A stretch of 32,635 bases of DNA from an uncultured bacterium (GCA_903921365.1 CAIXPS010000516.1:1-32635); one strand, 5' to 3'; shown: positions 23,033 to 31,485, counted from the stretch's first letter. Notes: a model not told the origin generated them from the sequence alone. A program made the numbers and translations.

Positions 23033-23785
23033 ATGCTTGACAAGCATAAAGTTCGCCGATTCGCCATGGTCACCCTATCTGACATTCTAAATACAGTCGG
23101 TTTCTTCTTCGTCACCGGATTAAGCATCAGTCTTTTGTACGGGATTGTCTACGCCGTAATAACAAAAAGCGGCAAGGGCGACATAATCCTGACTATTCTG
23201 TACTGGTCCAGTGTTTTTATTTTCCTAATCGGAATAGGTGTATTCACAACAAACTATTTATACGCCTTAGGTGTTTTGCTTCCTTTGCTAGCACTCTTAC
23301 TCGGTCTGCTAGTCGTCTTTTTCAGTAAAAACCTACAAAGCATCCGGCATCAGGAAATCTATCTTGACAAGCAGGAAAGAACGTTGTGGGCTCAGGCGGA
23401 TGAATTGATCCAGTCGATCAACAACTCACTCACGCATGCGACAATCACAAACGAACAGAAAGCGAGCCTGCGTGCTCAGGCAGCAGATATCCAACTTAAT
23501 ATCCTCAAGAGCGGTCAGATTCTGCATCGCTTGAGAGAAACCAATAAGTTGATATATCGGCAGACAAATCAGCTTAACGTGGAGCTTCAGAATATGGAGC
23601 GTAAACGCACACAGGCGATATATGATTCGCTGGTTGTACTGCGCTCCATTCCTGTGGCATTGTTGAGAGTTGAGAGCGCTCGGGATGCGCGCAGTGTTGA
23701 TGCGATCATTAAGACGCTGGCAGATACCAACCAGCGCGTGCGCGATATAGCTGATGCGCACGACGAATTGCATCAGTCCCGTTGA
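23033..23785 (+). CDS. Membrane protein with cytoplasmic-type coiled coil, unknown function
   Basis: A 250-residue protein with three hydrophobic segments (about residues 20-43, 48-70 and 74-98). These are followed by a long helical, Gln/Arg/Glu/Leu-rich region with coiled-coil character (about 105-245), for example ELIQSINNSLTHATITNEQK and QLNVELQNMERKRTQAIYDS. ATG 23033 is chosen; ATG 23066 and a TTG at 23012 are alternatives, and none has a ribosome site. A TATAAT at 23006-23011 would start transcription only a few bases before ATG 23033, so a nearly leaderless message is possible. GC content is lower than in most neighbours, especially in the membrane part. No family is recognised; a sensor, scaffold or phage/stress-related membrane protein is imaginable. 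Confidence 0.75.
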   Translation: MLDKHKVRRFAMVTLSDILNTVGFFFVTGLSISLLYGIVYAVITKSGKGDIILTILYWSSVFIFLIGIGVFTTNYLYALGVLLPLLALLLGLLVVFFSKNLQSIRHQEIYLDKQERTLWAQADELIQSINNSLTHATITNEQKASLRAQAADIQLNILKSGQILHRLRETNKLIYRQTNQLNVELQNMERKRTQAIYDSLVVLRSIPVALLRVESARDARSVDAIIKTLADTNQRVRDIADAHDELHQSR

Positions 23786-23804
23786 CAGGTTATGTGTTGT
23801 TTGG

Positions 23805-24269
23805 TCATGGAAGCAATTCGTGTGCAGCCTTCTGTTCGAGCATCGCCAGTTTCGCCACGCGCCGGCGAAAGTCCGGGTCGGTGCTGAACTGTGCGCCGAG
23901 ATACGCGCCCAACAGGTCCTCGACCAGCTTGATCCCGACGATCTGCGCGCCGAGACATAGGATGTTGACGTCGTCGTGCTCGACGCACTGGTGTGCGCTG
24001 TACACGTCGTGACATACAGCAGCCCGGATGCCGGGAATCTTGTTCGCCGCGATACATGCGCCAACGCCGGTCCCGCACACCATGATGCCGCGTTCAGCTT
24101 CGTTATGCCGAACGGCATTGCACACCGCCGCGGCGATATCCGGGAAGTCGACTGGGTCAGGGGTGTAACTGCCGTAGTCGCGCGCGGTATGCCCGGCTGC
24201 GCGCAACCATTCGATGACCGGCCCTTTAAGCGGGTAGCCAGCGTGATCTCCGCCGATGGCGATGTGCAT
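23805..24269 (-). CDS. rpiB: Ribose-5-phosphate isomerase B
   Basis: A 154-residue RpiB/LacAB-family enzyme interconverting ribose-5-phosphate and ribulose-5-phosphate in the pentose phosphate pathway; some members act on allose-6-phosphate or galactose-6-phosphate. Diagnostic motifs are IAIGGDHAGYPLK, MVCGTGVGACIAANKIPGIR (catalytic Cys65) and NILCLGAQIVG. AAGGAG lies 7-8 bases before the ATG. It is 13 bases downstream of the nucleoside deaminase gene, so the pair forms an operon that would suit ribonucleoside breakdown (deamination of the base, recycling of ribose-phosphate). It is tail-to-tail with the membrane/coiled-coil gene. Confidence 0.95.
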   Translation of the reverse strand: MHIAIGGDHAGYPLKGPVIEWLRAAGHTARDYGSYTPDPVDFPDIAAAVCNAVRHNEAERGIMVCGTGVGACIAANKIPGIRAAVCHDVYSAHQCVEHDDVNILCLGAQIVGIKLVEDLLGAYLGAQFSTDPDFRRRVAKLAMLEQKAAHELLP

Positions 24270-24282
24270 CAGGTGCTCCTTT

Positions 24283-24774
24283 TTATTGATGGCCTGTCAG
24301 AATGTAGGCCAGGTTTTTCGGATCGTATTTCGTCCAGAGGGCGACAGATTCCTCGCGCAACATGCCGCCGAAGTAACTCTTGATGTGGCGGCGCACGTAT
24401 GGATTCGTTTCGACGGTGTGCGCCGAGTGCACGACCGCATCCGGCAGGGCGAAGATGATGTGCGGAATGTCGGCCATGACCGCGGCGCCCAGGCACATCG
24501 GACAAGGCTCGACGGTGGTGAACAGGATAGCGCGTTTATAGTCCGTCCACAACCGCTCGTCGCCTGCCAGAATGGCGTTCAACTCGGCATGGCGCACCTG
24601 GCTGCGCGATTGCTGATGTGTCGCCCGTCCGCGCGCGATGATTGCGCCGTCGATGACGATCACTGCGCCGATGGGGAATTCACCGGCCTGGCCAGCCAGG
24701 TCTGCTTCAATGAGCGCTTCACGCATGTACTGGGACAGATCGAGGGATTGGAGTTCGGGGGCAATGGCGTTCAT
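24283..24774 (-). CDS. Nucleoside/nucleobase deaminase (CDA superfamily)
   Basis: A 163-residue zinc deaminase of the cytidine-deaminase-like superfamily. The zinc and catalytic motifs are RHAELNAI (His62, Glu64) and TVEPCPMCLGAAVMADI (Cys91, Cys94), the pattern shared by guanine deaminase, tRNA adenosine deaminase TadA and related enzymes. The C-terminal part (YVRRHIKSYFGGMLREESVA) is not typical of TadA, so a free-base or nucleoside substrate is more likely. The frame is open to 24873, but that extension is unlike protein and includes a Z-DNA-like tract; MNAIAPELQSLDL at 24774 is the natural start. No strong ribosome site. First gene of the pair with rpiB. Confidence 0.9.
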   Translation of the reverse strand: MNAIAPELQSLDLSQYMREALIEADLAGQAGEFPIGAVIVIDGAIIARGRATHQQSRSQVRHAELNAILAGDERLWTDYKRAILFTTVEPCPMCLGAAVMADIPHIIFALPDAVVHSAHTVETNPYVRRHIKSYFGGMLREESVALWTKYDPKNLAYILTGHQ

Positions 24775-24837
24775 AGTATTAGTTGAGCTTTCCTGGAATG
24801 TGTGCTTCTGACCGATAACGTGAAGTATACCGATTAT

Positions 24838-24859
24838 CGCGCACGCGCGTGCGCGCGTG
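24838..24859. repeat. 22-base alternating CG/CA tract (possible Z-DNA)
   Basis: From 24838 to 24859 pyrimidine and purine alternate without a break (CGCGCACGCGCGTGCGCGCG, then TG), almost entirely as CG steps. It lies in the 171-base gap between the divergent deaminase and penicillin-binding-protein genes. Such tracts readily flip to left-handed DNA under negative supercoiling, which builds up between divergent promoters. Confidence 0.7.
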
Positions 24860-24894
24860 GAGCAGTCGTCCATATGCCGTCAGCCCTCAGTCGG

Positions 24895-24921
24895 TTGTTT
24901 ATGGGAGTCGCCTGATATACT
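24895..24921 (+). promoter_or_regulatory. Candidate extended -10 promoter of the PBP gene
   Basis: TGATATACT (24913-24921) is an extended -10 element (TG-N-TATACT). A TTGTTT at 24895-24900 is a weak -35 with a short 15-base spacer. Transcription would begin near 24928, about 18 bases before ATG 24946. Confidence 0.45.
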
Positions 24922-24945
24922 GCCAAACTGACCAATGTGTTTGAT

Positions 24946-27654
24946 ATGAGCGAGCAACCAGATCGGGATAAGCCACAACCTAAATCGCGCGCAACGCCGC
25001 CGCCGCAGAGGGCGGGATATGTGCCAGCGCCATCTTCGCAACCCACGCCATCTTCACAGCCAGCCGCCCCAGGTGGGGACGACAAACTCAAGCCGCCGGC
25101 CTCAACACCGCCAGCGCAAAGGCCGCCTCGACCTGCACCCTCACCGACCCCTGCGCAACGCGCGAAGCCGCAACCTGCGTCCCCGCAACCTGCGTCCCAA
25201 TCCAGTCGCGCATCGCGCGCGTCGCCGCAGGGCGCGCGTCGTAAGCCACAACGCTCACTGGGGCTGACGATCGCCCGGCTGTTCTTTGTCACGTCGCTCG
25301 TTGGGGTGCTTCTGTTTTTTGCTCTCATGGCTGTTGGCGCCGCCGGGTACATCATCATCGGCAGCGAGGTTCCCGATATCACCCATTTGAAGGAGAAACA
25401 GAGCCAGTTTGCCAGCACCAAGATACTGGATCGCAACGGCGCCTTAATCGTCGAACTGACCGATCCCACCGATCCGACTGCCGGCCGGCGCACCTTTGTG
25501 ACGCTTAACCACATCAGCCCGTTTCTGCAACAGGCGACCATCGCCACAGAAGATCCCAACTTCTATCGCTACTCGGTGGGCTTTGACCCGATTGCCATCA
25601 TTCGCGTGCTGTACTACGCGGTCAGCCAACGCGAGTTCATCATTGGCGGCAGCACGATCACGCAACAGGTCGCGCGCAACTTGCTGCTCTCGCCGGAGGA
25701 GCGCAACTCGCGCAGCCCGATGCGCAAGTTTCGCGAAATCGTGCTCGCCAACGCGCTGGCTGAACGTTACACCCGCGACGAGATTCTCGAGGTCTACCTG
25801 AACGAGATTTTCTACGCGAATCAGGCTTATGGGATCGAGGCCGCGTCAGAGACGTATTTCAATAAATCCGCCGCGGATCTGGATCTGGCCGAGGCGTCGA
25901 TGCTGGCCGGAATCCCGCAATCTCCGGTGCTATGGGACCCGGTGGAGAACAAGGCGAATACCGCGCGCCGCCAGGGTGACGTGCTGCGCTTGATGGTGCA
26001 GGCCGGTCAGATCAGCCAGAGCCAGGTGCAGCCAGCGCTCGACGAGATCAGCGCGAAAACGTTCAGCGTCCCGACGACGAACTTCTCGACAATCGCGCCG
26101 CACTTCATGACCTACGTGCGCCAGATTCTCGACCAGGACTTTGGGGCCGGCGGGTTGTATCGCACCGGGCTGCGCGTCTACACCACACTCGACACGCGCA
26201 TTCAGGCGCTCGCTGAGAAGTCCGTGAAGGATCAGATCGCGAAGCTGGCCGGCAAGCACGTGGACAACGGAGCAGTCGTCGTGATCAATCCGCAGACCGG
26301 TGAAATCCTGGCGATGGTGGGCAGCGCAGATTTCAACAATGTGGAGATCAAGGGGCAGGTCAACGTGGCGCTTTCGATGCGTCAGCCCGGCTCGGCAATC
26401 AAGCCGTTTAATTACCTGGCCGCGTTCGAGAAGGACTACACACCGGCGACACTGTTCTGGGATCTCGCGGATCGAGCTAAGTTTACTAATCAGTACGGGC
26501 AGGTTTATGAGCCGATGAACTATGATGGTAAGTTCCACGGCGCGATGTTGTTGCGCGATTCGCTGGCGCAGAGTATGAACGTCCCGGCTGTGCAGACTCT
26601 CGATCATGTGGGATTGCCGGATTTCCTCGCGATGACCCATCGGGTCGGCATTGACTTCCCGCCCAACGATCAATATGGGCTGGCGCTGACACTGGGCGGC
26701 GGCGAGATACGCCTGCTTGACCTGACGACTGGCTATGCGACGCTGGCGAACAACGGCGTGCTCGTCATGCCCTCGCCCATCGCGCGCGTCGAACTGCCCG
26801 ATGGTCAGGTCGCGCGCGACTATCTTCAGAACAACAGGGTGGGTCAGGTCGTCGATGCGCAGTCGGTCTATCTGATTACGAATATCCTGAGTGACAACAA
26901 TGCGCGCACACCGGCGTTCGGCGCGAACAGCGTCCTGAAGACTTCGCGCCCGACGGCGGTCAAGACCGGCACGACCAATGACTTTCACGATAACCTGACC
27001 GTGGGCTACACCCCGGATCTGGTCGTCGGCGTGTGGGTGGGCAACACTGATAACACGCCAATGGAGGGCGTCACGGGCGTGACTGGCGCTGCGCCGATCT
27101 GGCACGACGTGATCGAAGGGGCGACGGCGGGCACGCCGGTCAAGAACTTCGCGCGACCCGCCGGGGTGATCGACGTTGAGATTTGCATCGACGGCGGGCA
27201 TATCCCCACCGCGGATTGTCCGGCCAACCGTCGCCGCAAGGAAGTGTTTCGGTCGGATCGAGGGCCGTTGCCAGCGGATGCCAACGTCGAGCGCGCCGCG
27301 CGCGCCGGAGATCCAAATGTTGCAGCGGCGCCCGCGCCGGCGCCGCCCGCATCCACCAACATCATCGCGATCAGCCAGCCGGCTGAGGGTGTCACTATCG
27401 CGCGCGGGCAGTTATCCATTCGCGGCACGGTGAATCCGCCCGGATTCAAGTCGTACCAGGTGGAGTGGGGTGATGGCGACAACCCCAGCCAGTGGAAATG
27501 GATCAGCGGCCCGCACCTCAGCCCGGTCGTCAACGAGCAATTGACCACCTGGGGGACCGAGAGCCTTAGCGCCGGTCGCTATACGCTGCGCGTCTCTGTC
27601 AGCACTTCACAGGGCACGCAGGTCGGTTTCTCGCACTTTAACGTTGCGCCGTGA
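24946..27654 (+). CDS. Class A penicillin-binding protein (PBP1A-like)
   Basis: A 902-residue bifunctional peptidoglycan synthase. The N-terminal ~105 residues are Pro/Ala/Gln/Ser-rich, cytoplasmic and probably disordered. A membrane anchor (about 112-138) follows. The GT51 transglycosylase domain has ATEDPNFYRYSVGFDP (catalytic Glu202) and GGSTITQQVARNLLL; the usual His of EDxxFxxHxGxD is absent and one residue is inserted. The transpeptidase domain has SxxK in QPGSAIKPFNYL (Ser483, Lys486), SxN in AQSMNVPAVQ and KTG in AVKTGTTNDF (Lys673). A C-terminal beta-sandwich (about 805-902, VGFSHFNVAP at the end) resembles an Ig-like extension. ATG 24946 is preferred over GTG 24937; neither has a ribosome site. 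Confidence 0.95.
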   Translation: MSEQPDRDKPQPKSRATPPPQRAGYVPAPSSQPTPSSQPAAPGGDDKLKPPASTPPAQRPPRPAPSPTPAQRAKPQPASPQPASQSSRASRASPQGARRKPQRSLGLTIARLFFVTSLVGVLLFFALMAVGAAGYIIIGSEVPDITHLKEKQSQFASTKILDRNGALIVELTDPTDPTAGRRTFVTLNHISPFLQQATIATEDPNFYRYSVGFDPIAIIRVLYYAVSQREFIIGGSTITQQVARNLLLSPEERNSRSPMRKFREIVLANALAERYTRDEILEVYLNEIFYANQAYGIEAASETYFNKSAADLDLAEASMLAGIPQSPVLWDPVENKANTARRQGDVLRLMVQAGQISQSQVQPALDEISAKTFSVPTTNFSTIAPHFMTYVRQILDQDFGAGGLYRTGLRVYTTLDTRIQALAEKSVKDQIAKLAGKHVDNGAVVVINPQTGEILAMVGSADFNNVEIKGQVNVALSMRQPGSAIKPFNYLAAFEKDYTPATLFWDLADRAKFTNQYGQVYEPMNYDGKFHGAMLLRDSLAQSMNVPAVQTLDHVGLPDFLAMTHRVGIDFPPNDQYGLALTLGGGEIRLLDLTTGYATLANNGVLVMPSPIARVELPDGQVARDYLQNNRVGQVVDAQSVYLITNILSDNNARTPAFGANSVLKTSRPTAVKTGTTNDFHDNLTVGYTPDLVVGVWVGNTDNTPMEGVTGVTGAAPIWHDVIEGATAGTPVKNFARPAGVIDVEICIDGGHIPTADCPANRRRKEVFRSDRGPLPADANVERAARAGDPNVAAAPAPAPPASTNIIAISQPAEGVTIARGQLSIRGTVNPPGFKSYQVEWGDGDNPSQWKWISGPHLSPVVNEQLTTWGTESLSAGRYTLRVSVSTSQGTQVGFSHFNVAP

Positions 27655-27678
27655 TTCCATAAACGTCTGCGTCCGTCA

Positions 27679-30219
27679 CTAGATGCGCTTAGAGCGGAGG
27701 CGCAGGCTGTTGCTGACGACGAACAGGGAGCTGAAAGCCATAGCGCCTGCGGCCAGTATGGGGCCGAACTGGGCGAACAGGCCAAGCGCGGCGACGGGGA
27801 TGAGGATGACGTTGTAGAAGAAAGACCAGAACAGGTTCTGGCGGATTGCCTGGACGGTCAGGCGTGAGAGTGTGATGGCGCGGGCGACGCTGCGCAGGTC
27901 TCCGTTGATGATCGTCACGCCAGCGGCTTCAATCGCAACATCAGCGCCGGTGCCGATGGCGATGCCGATATCGGCTTGAGCAAGGGCTGGGGCGTCATTC
28001 ACGCCGTCGCCGACCATCGCGACGATTTCCTTTTGCCCCTGCAACGCTGCGACTTTGGCAGACTTGTCGCCGGGGAGCACGTCAGAGATCACCTCGTCAC
28101 TGCTGCTGAAACCGGCCAGCGCCGCGATGGCCTGCGCGGAACGGGCATTGTCGCCCGTCAACATGACGACACGGACACCCTGGCTGCGCAGGTCGTTGAT
28201 GGCGGCAGGCGAACTGTCCTTGATGGTGTCGGAGAGCGCGATCAAGCCGGCGGGTTGATTGTCGATTGCCGCAAACATGATCGTTTTGCCCTGTGCGCGG
28301 AGCGCTCCCGCTTTTTCATCCAGCGCGACCAGATCGATTCCTTGCATCGCCATCAGTTTGTTATTCCCGACGCTGATCTGATGCCCGTCGATGACTGCGG
28401 TGATGCCTTTCCCTGGGACGGAGAGAAAGCGCTGCACTGGCATGAGCTTAATGCCGCGCGCGTCGGCAGCCTGCATGATTGCCTGACCCAATGGATGCTC
28501 GCTGCCGTGTTCGGCGCTGGCAACCCACTGTAGCAATGTGTGGCTGTCTTGTGCAGACCCTCTCCCCTCGCCCCTCTCCCAGGGGGAGAGAGGTTGGGGA
28601 GAGGGAGGGGCGAGGGGAGAGGGGATGATGTCGGTGACCTGGGGTTTGCCCTGGGTGATGGTGCCTGTTTTGTCGAGGACGGTCACCGTAATGGCCGACG
28701 CGCGTTCGAGGGCGGCGCTGTTTTTGAACAGGATGCCGTTTTCGGCCCCCTTGCCCATGCCAACCATGATCGCGGTGGGGGTTGCGAGACCGAGCGCGCA
28801 GGGGCAGGCGATCACTAGCACGGCAACCGCGTTGATCAGGGATTGCTCGAGGTTCCCGGCGCTGACCAGCATCCATCCCGCAAAGGTGAGTGTGGCGATG
28901 ATGAGCACCGCCGGCACAAACACGGCCGATACCTTGTCCGCCAGCGCTTGGATGGGCGCCTTGCTGCCCTGCGCCTGCTCGACAAGCCGGATGATCTGCG
29001 CGAGTGCGGTGTCCCGGCCCACGCGCGCCGTCTCGTAGCGCAACAGGCCTTCCTTATTTACCGTTCCAGCGATCACGGGGTCGCCGGGTTTCTTATCCAC
29101 CGGCAGACTCTCACCGGTAATCATGCTCTCGTCGACGGCGGAGCGGCCATCGATCACGATGCCGTCAACCGCGATGCGCTCGCCAGGGCGGGCGATGACG
29201 ACGTCGCCGACGGATATCTCGTCGACTGGCAGATCGAGTTCCTGTCCACTGCGCATCACTCGCGCCGTTTTGGGGCGCAGGTTGATCAGGCGTTTGATCG
29301 CTTCACTGGTGCGACCCTTGGCTTTTGCCTCCAGCCACTTGCCGACACTGATCAGTGCGAGGATAACGGCGGCGGTCTCGAAGTAGACGTGTCCGTTGAA
29401 CACCCCGATCAGAACCAGAATGGAATAGAGGAACGCCACTGATGAGCCGAGTGCAACCAGCACATCCATATTGGCTGAGCCGTTGCGAAGCGACTTGTAA
29501 CCATGAACGTAGTAGGGATAGCCGACATAGAGTTGGACGGGCAGCGCCAGGGCGAGCAGGATGACGTCCACAATCCAGTTGAATGAACCGATCTGCATTG
29601 CAGCACCGGTCATCATGGCGTTGGCGCCGGACAACGCGCCAAGCAGACCAAAGTCGCGACTCATGCTGAGCACGAACGCGGGGATGGCGAATGCCATGCC
29701 GACGATGACGCGGCGCCGGCGCATCGCGATCTCGGCGTCGCGCGCTTCCTGCTCAATATCGCGGTCGTTTGTCTTGCTGCCGGAATTGTTGGCAGAGGGC
29801 ACGTCGTAGCCTGCTTTGCGGATCGCGGCGACCATGTCTGCGATGCTGATCGCGCCGGGGACATAGTCGACCGAGGCGCGTTCACTCGCAAAGTTCACAC
29901 CGGCCAGGGAGATGCCGGGCAGCTTCTTGAGGGTGCGCTCGATCGTGTTGGCGCAGTTGGCGCAGGTCATGCCCAGCAAAGGAATCTCGGTGTGCGCGAC
30001 GGTCACATCGTAGCCCGCCTGGCGCACACGTTCGACCAACTGGGCGGGAGTCACCTGCGACGGGTCAAACTGGACCTGGGCGCGCTCGTTTGCGTAGTTC
30101 ACCGCGGCCGTGCTGACGCCGGCCGTCTTCTTGAGTGTGCGCTCAATAGTGTTGGCGCAGTTGACGCAGGTCATGCCGGTGACCGGCAGTTCAATGGTGC
30201 TGATCGGGTTAGAAGCCAT
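27679..30219 (-). CDS. copA: Copper-exporting P1B-type ATPase with two HMA domains
   Basis: An 846-residue Cu(+)-ATPase. Two N-terminal metal-binding domains carry GMTCVNC (Cys18, Cys21) and GMTCANC (Cys86, Cys89) and are near-duplicates. Then come the A-domain TGES ([11 protein letters not shown]), the transmembrane metal site [13 protein letters not shown], phosphorylation motif DKTGTIT, nucleotide-site SEHPLG, hinge [10 protein letters not shown], and the final helices with YNVILIPVA and [15 protein letters not shown], which are the Cu(+)-specific signatures of TM7/TM8. About 22 residues after DKTGTIT are encoded by a palindromic repeat (listed separately). ATG 30219 gives the proper HMA start; the longer frame to 30285 runs through a terminator. 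No ribosome site is seen. It detoxifies or exports copper with the chaperone upstream. Confidence 0.96.
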   Translation of the reverse strand: MASNPISTIELPVTGMTCVNCANTIERTLKKTAGVSTAAVNYANERAQVQFDPSQVTPAQLVERVRQAGYDVTVAHTEIPLLGMTCANCANTIERTLKKLPGISLAGVNFASERASVDYVPGAISIADMVAAIRKAGYDVPSANNSGSKTNDRDIEQEARDAEIAMRRRRVIVGMAFAIPAFVLSMSRDFGLLGALSGANAMMTGAAMQIGSFNWIVDVILLALALPVQLYVGYPYYVHGYKSLRNGSANMDVLVALGSSVAFLYSILVLIGVFNGHVYFETAAVILALISVGKWLEAKAKGRTSEAIKRLINLRPKTARVMRSGQELDLPVDEISVGDVVIARPGERIAVDGIVIDGRSAVDESMITGESLPVDKKPGDPVIAGTVNKEGLLRYETARVGRDTALAQIIRLVEQAQGSKAPIQALADKVSAVFVPAVLIIATLTFAGWMLVSAGNLEQSLINAVAVLVIACPCALGLATPTAIMVGMGKGAENGILFKNSAALERASAITVTVLDKTGTITQGKPQVTDIIPSPLAPPSPQPLSPWERGEGRGSAQDSHTLLQWVASAEHGSEHPLGQAIMQAADARGIKLMPVQRFLSVPGKGITAVIDGHQISVGNNKLMAMQGIDLVALDEKAGALRAQGKTIMFAAIDNQPAGLIALSDTIKDSSPAAINDLRSQGVRVVMLTGDNARSAQAIAALAGFSSSDEVISDVLPGDKSAKVAALQGQKEIVAMVGDGVNDAPALAQADIGIAIGTGADVAIEAAGVTIINGDLRSVARAITLSRLTVQAIRQNLFWSFFYNVILIPVAALGLFAQFGPILAAGAMAFSSLFVVSNSLRLRSKRI
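28558..28622. repeat. GC-rich palindromic repeat inserted in frame inside copA
   Basis: The two arms (about 28560-28579 and 28603-28622) are reverse complements over 20 bases with one mismatch, built of CCCCTCGCCCCTCTCC-type sequence around the centre CAGGGGGAGAGAGGTTGGGG. Read on the copA strand it encodes a Pro/Ser/Gly/Arg-rich segment containing [12 protein letters not shown], at about residues 533-555. The segment lies between the DKTGTIT region and the SEHPLG motif, where normal copper ATPases have a short link. The frame stays open. Confidence 0.85.
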
Positions 30220-30231
30220 AATGTTGCGAAT

Positions 30232-30258
30232 AAAAAAAGGGGCGCTCAAGAGCGCCCC
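30232..30258 (-). terminator. Strong intrinsic terminator between copZ and copA
   Basis: On the minus strand, GGGGCGCT (30258-30251) pairs perfectly with AGCGCCCC (30246-30239) around a CTTG loop, followed by seven T (30238-30232). This is a textbook Rho-independent terminator pointing from copZ towards copA. It ends only 12 bases before the copA ATG. Confidence 0.92.
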
Positions 30259-30342
30259 AGGCAATCGGGAAAGTGTCGCTGTCACTACCGCACGCTGAGC
30301 CGAACTGCGGCTGGAACATCGAATGGGCCTAAAGCATTTTGC

Positions 30343-30558
30343 TCAGGCTGCGATCTCTTCCGGGGCGTACTCGATCTCGACCAGCTTAGCCTTGATCGCT
30401 TCCCAGGTGGCGCCGCCCTCGAAGTTCACGGTCACCATCTTGGTCGGCAAGTCTGCCTTCACCGACTTCACGCCGGGGACGAGAGCGACTTCGTTCTGGA
30501 TTGTGCGGACACAACCGTTGCAACCAATATTCGGCACTTTGAAAGTTTTGCTATCCAT
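30343..30558 (-). CDS. copZ: Copper chaperone / HMA-domain protein
   Basis: A 71-residue single heavy-metal-associated domain. The metal site is NIGCNGCVRTIQNEV (Cys13, Cys16; a CxxC variant with Gly after Asn). The remaining beta-alpha-beta pattern fits, with GVKSVKADLPTKMVTVNFEG and a C-terminal EYAPEEIAA. It would bind Cu(+) in the cytoplasm and hand it to the ATPase encoded downstream. GAGG about 8 bases before the ATG is the ribosome site. A strong terminator lies 84 bases after its stop. Other metals cannot be excluded, as the motif is CNGC rather than the more usual C-x-H-C or C-x-S-C of CopZ. Confidence 0.85.
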   Translation of the reverse strand: MDSKTFKVPNIGCNGCVRTIQNEVALVPGVKSVKADLPTKMVTVNFEGGATWEAIKAKLVEIEYAPEEIAA

Positions 30559-30580
30559 TTGTAAACCTCACTGTCTCATT

Positions 30581-30605
30581 TACCCCCTCCCAGGGGGGAG
30601 GGGTA
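30581..30605. repeat. Short C-run/G-run palindrome upstream of copZ
   Basis: TACCCCCTCCC followed closely by GGGGGGAGGGGTA forms an imperfect hairpin in the 121-base gap between divergent copZ and the SDR gene. Its C/T-G/A composition recalls the palindrome inside copA and may be a degenerate relative. It would lie in the copZ 5' leader. Confidence 0.5.
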
Positions 30606-30679
30606 CTTGCGTAAGTATACCACCACACGACCGAACTATAATCCAAAAACCTAATTCATTCGGGACTTTGTGAATTGCT

Positions 30680-31456
30680 ATGACAGAACCAGAAACACAG
30701 AAAGCGAAAGTGGCGGTTATTACAGGCGCAGGGCAGGGCATTGGCAAGGCAATCGCCTTTCATCTTGCCGCAGATGGCTACACGATTGTCATTGCGGACA
30801 TTCGCGAGGAAGTGGCGCGACTGACCGCTGATGAACTGAACCAGAAAGGTTTTCACGCCGGTATCGTCCGGACGGATGTCACCGATCCAGACTCGTGCGA
30901 AAACATGATCCAGAGCGCCGTAGCTCAGTTTGGGCGGGTGGACATCCTGGTCAATAGTGCGGGCATCAGCAAGCCAGGCCCCACGCTCGATGTTCTCCCG
31001 GCGGACTGGCAGCGCATGATGAACATCCAGTTGAACGGCACGTTCTATTGCTGCCAATCGGCTGGCCGGCAAATGGTCAAACAAGGGTGGGGCGGGGCGA
31101 TTGTCAACATCACCTCGGTGACCGCGCAGGCCGCGTTCCCGCAGCGGGCGTCGTACTGCACCGCCAAGGCGGGCGTTGACATGCTCACAAAGGTGCTGGC
31201 TATTGAGTGGGCGCAATACAAGATCCGCGTGAATGCCGTCGGCCCGTCGCACACGGAAACCGAGATGACCAAGACGCTGTTGGCGCAGGGGTTGTATGAC
31301 CTCGAAACGGTCACCAAACGCATCCCGATGGGCCGGTTGGCGAACGTGGACGATATCGCGAATGGCGTGGCATTCCTGTGCTCAGAGAAGGCGAGCTTCA
31401 TCACCGGGCAGGCGCTCTATATCGACGGCGGTTATCTGGCGTACGGGTACTTTTAG
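30680..31456 (+). CDS. Short-chain dehydrogenase/reductase (classical SDR)
   Basis: A 258-residue classical SDR. The cofactor motif is TGAGQGIG (residues 15-22), with Asp40 at the end of beta-2 favouring NAD(H). VNSAG stabilises the fold. The catalytic set is Ser146 (VNITS), Tyr159 and Lys163 (SYCTAKAG). The C-terminal FITGQALYIDGGY is typical of FabG-like and sugar/polyol dehydrogenases. It oxidises or reduces an alcohol/ketone; the substrate is unknown. A TATAAT at 30637-30642 is a possible -10 box; no strong ribosome site precedes ATG 30680. The serine hydrolase gene follows closely on the same strand. Confidence 0.93.
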   Translation: MTEPETQKAKVAVITGAGQGIGKAIAFHLAADGYTIVIADIREEVARLTADELNQKGFHAGIVRTDVTDPDSCENMIQSAVAQFGRVDILVNSAGISKPGPTLDVLPADWQRMMNIQLNGTFYCCQSAGRQMVKQGWGGAIVNITSVTAQAAFPQRASYCTAKAGVDMLTKVLAIEWAQYKIRVNAVGPSHTETEMTKTLLAQGLYDLETVTKRIPMGRLANVDDIANGVAFLCSEKASFITGQALYIDGGYLAYGYF

Positions 31457-31485
31457 GGTTGCGGTTCGTCCGCAAGACGCGCATC

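Noticed and set aside
25930-27201. 423-codon minus-strand open frame inside the PBP gene
   Set aside because: Shadow of the transpeptidase domain coding sequence, which carries all SxxK, SxN and KTG motifs in the plus frame.
28540-28818. Plus-strand frame through the palindrome in copA
   Set aside because: The palindrome is open in several frames on both strands; only the minus-strand frame continues into conserved ATPase motifs.
30237-30285. N-terminal extension of CopA to the first in-frame ATG
   Set aside because: It would be translated from inside a strong intrinsic terminator, and the conserved protein starts at MASNPIS.
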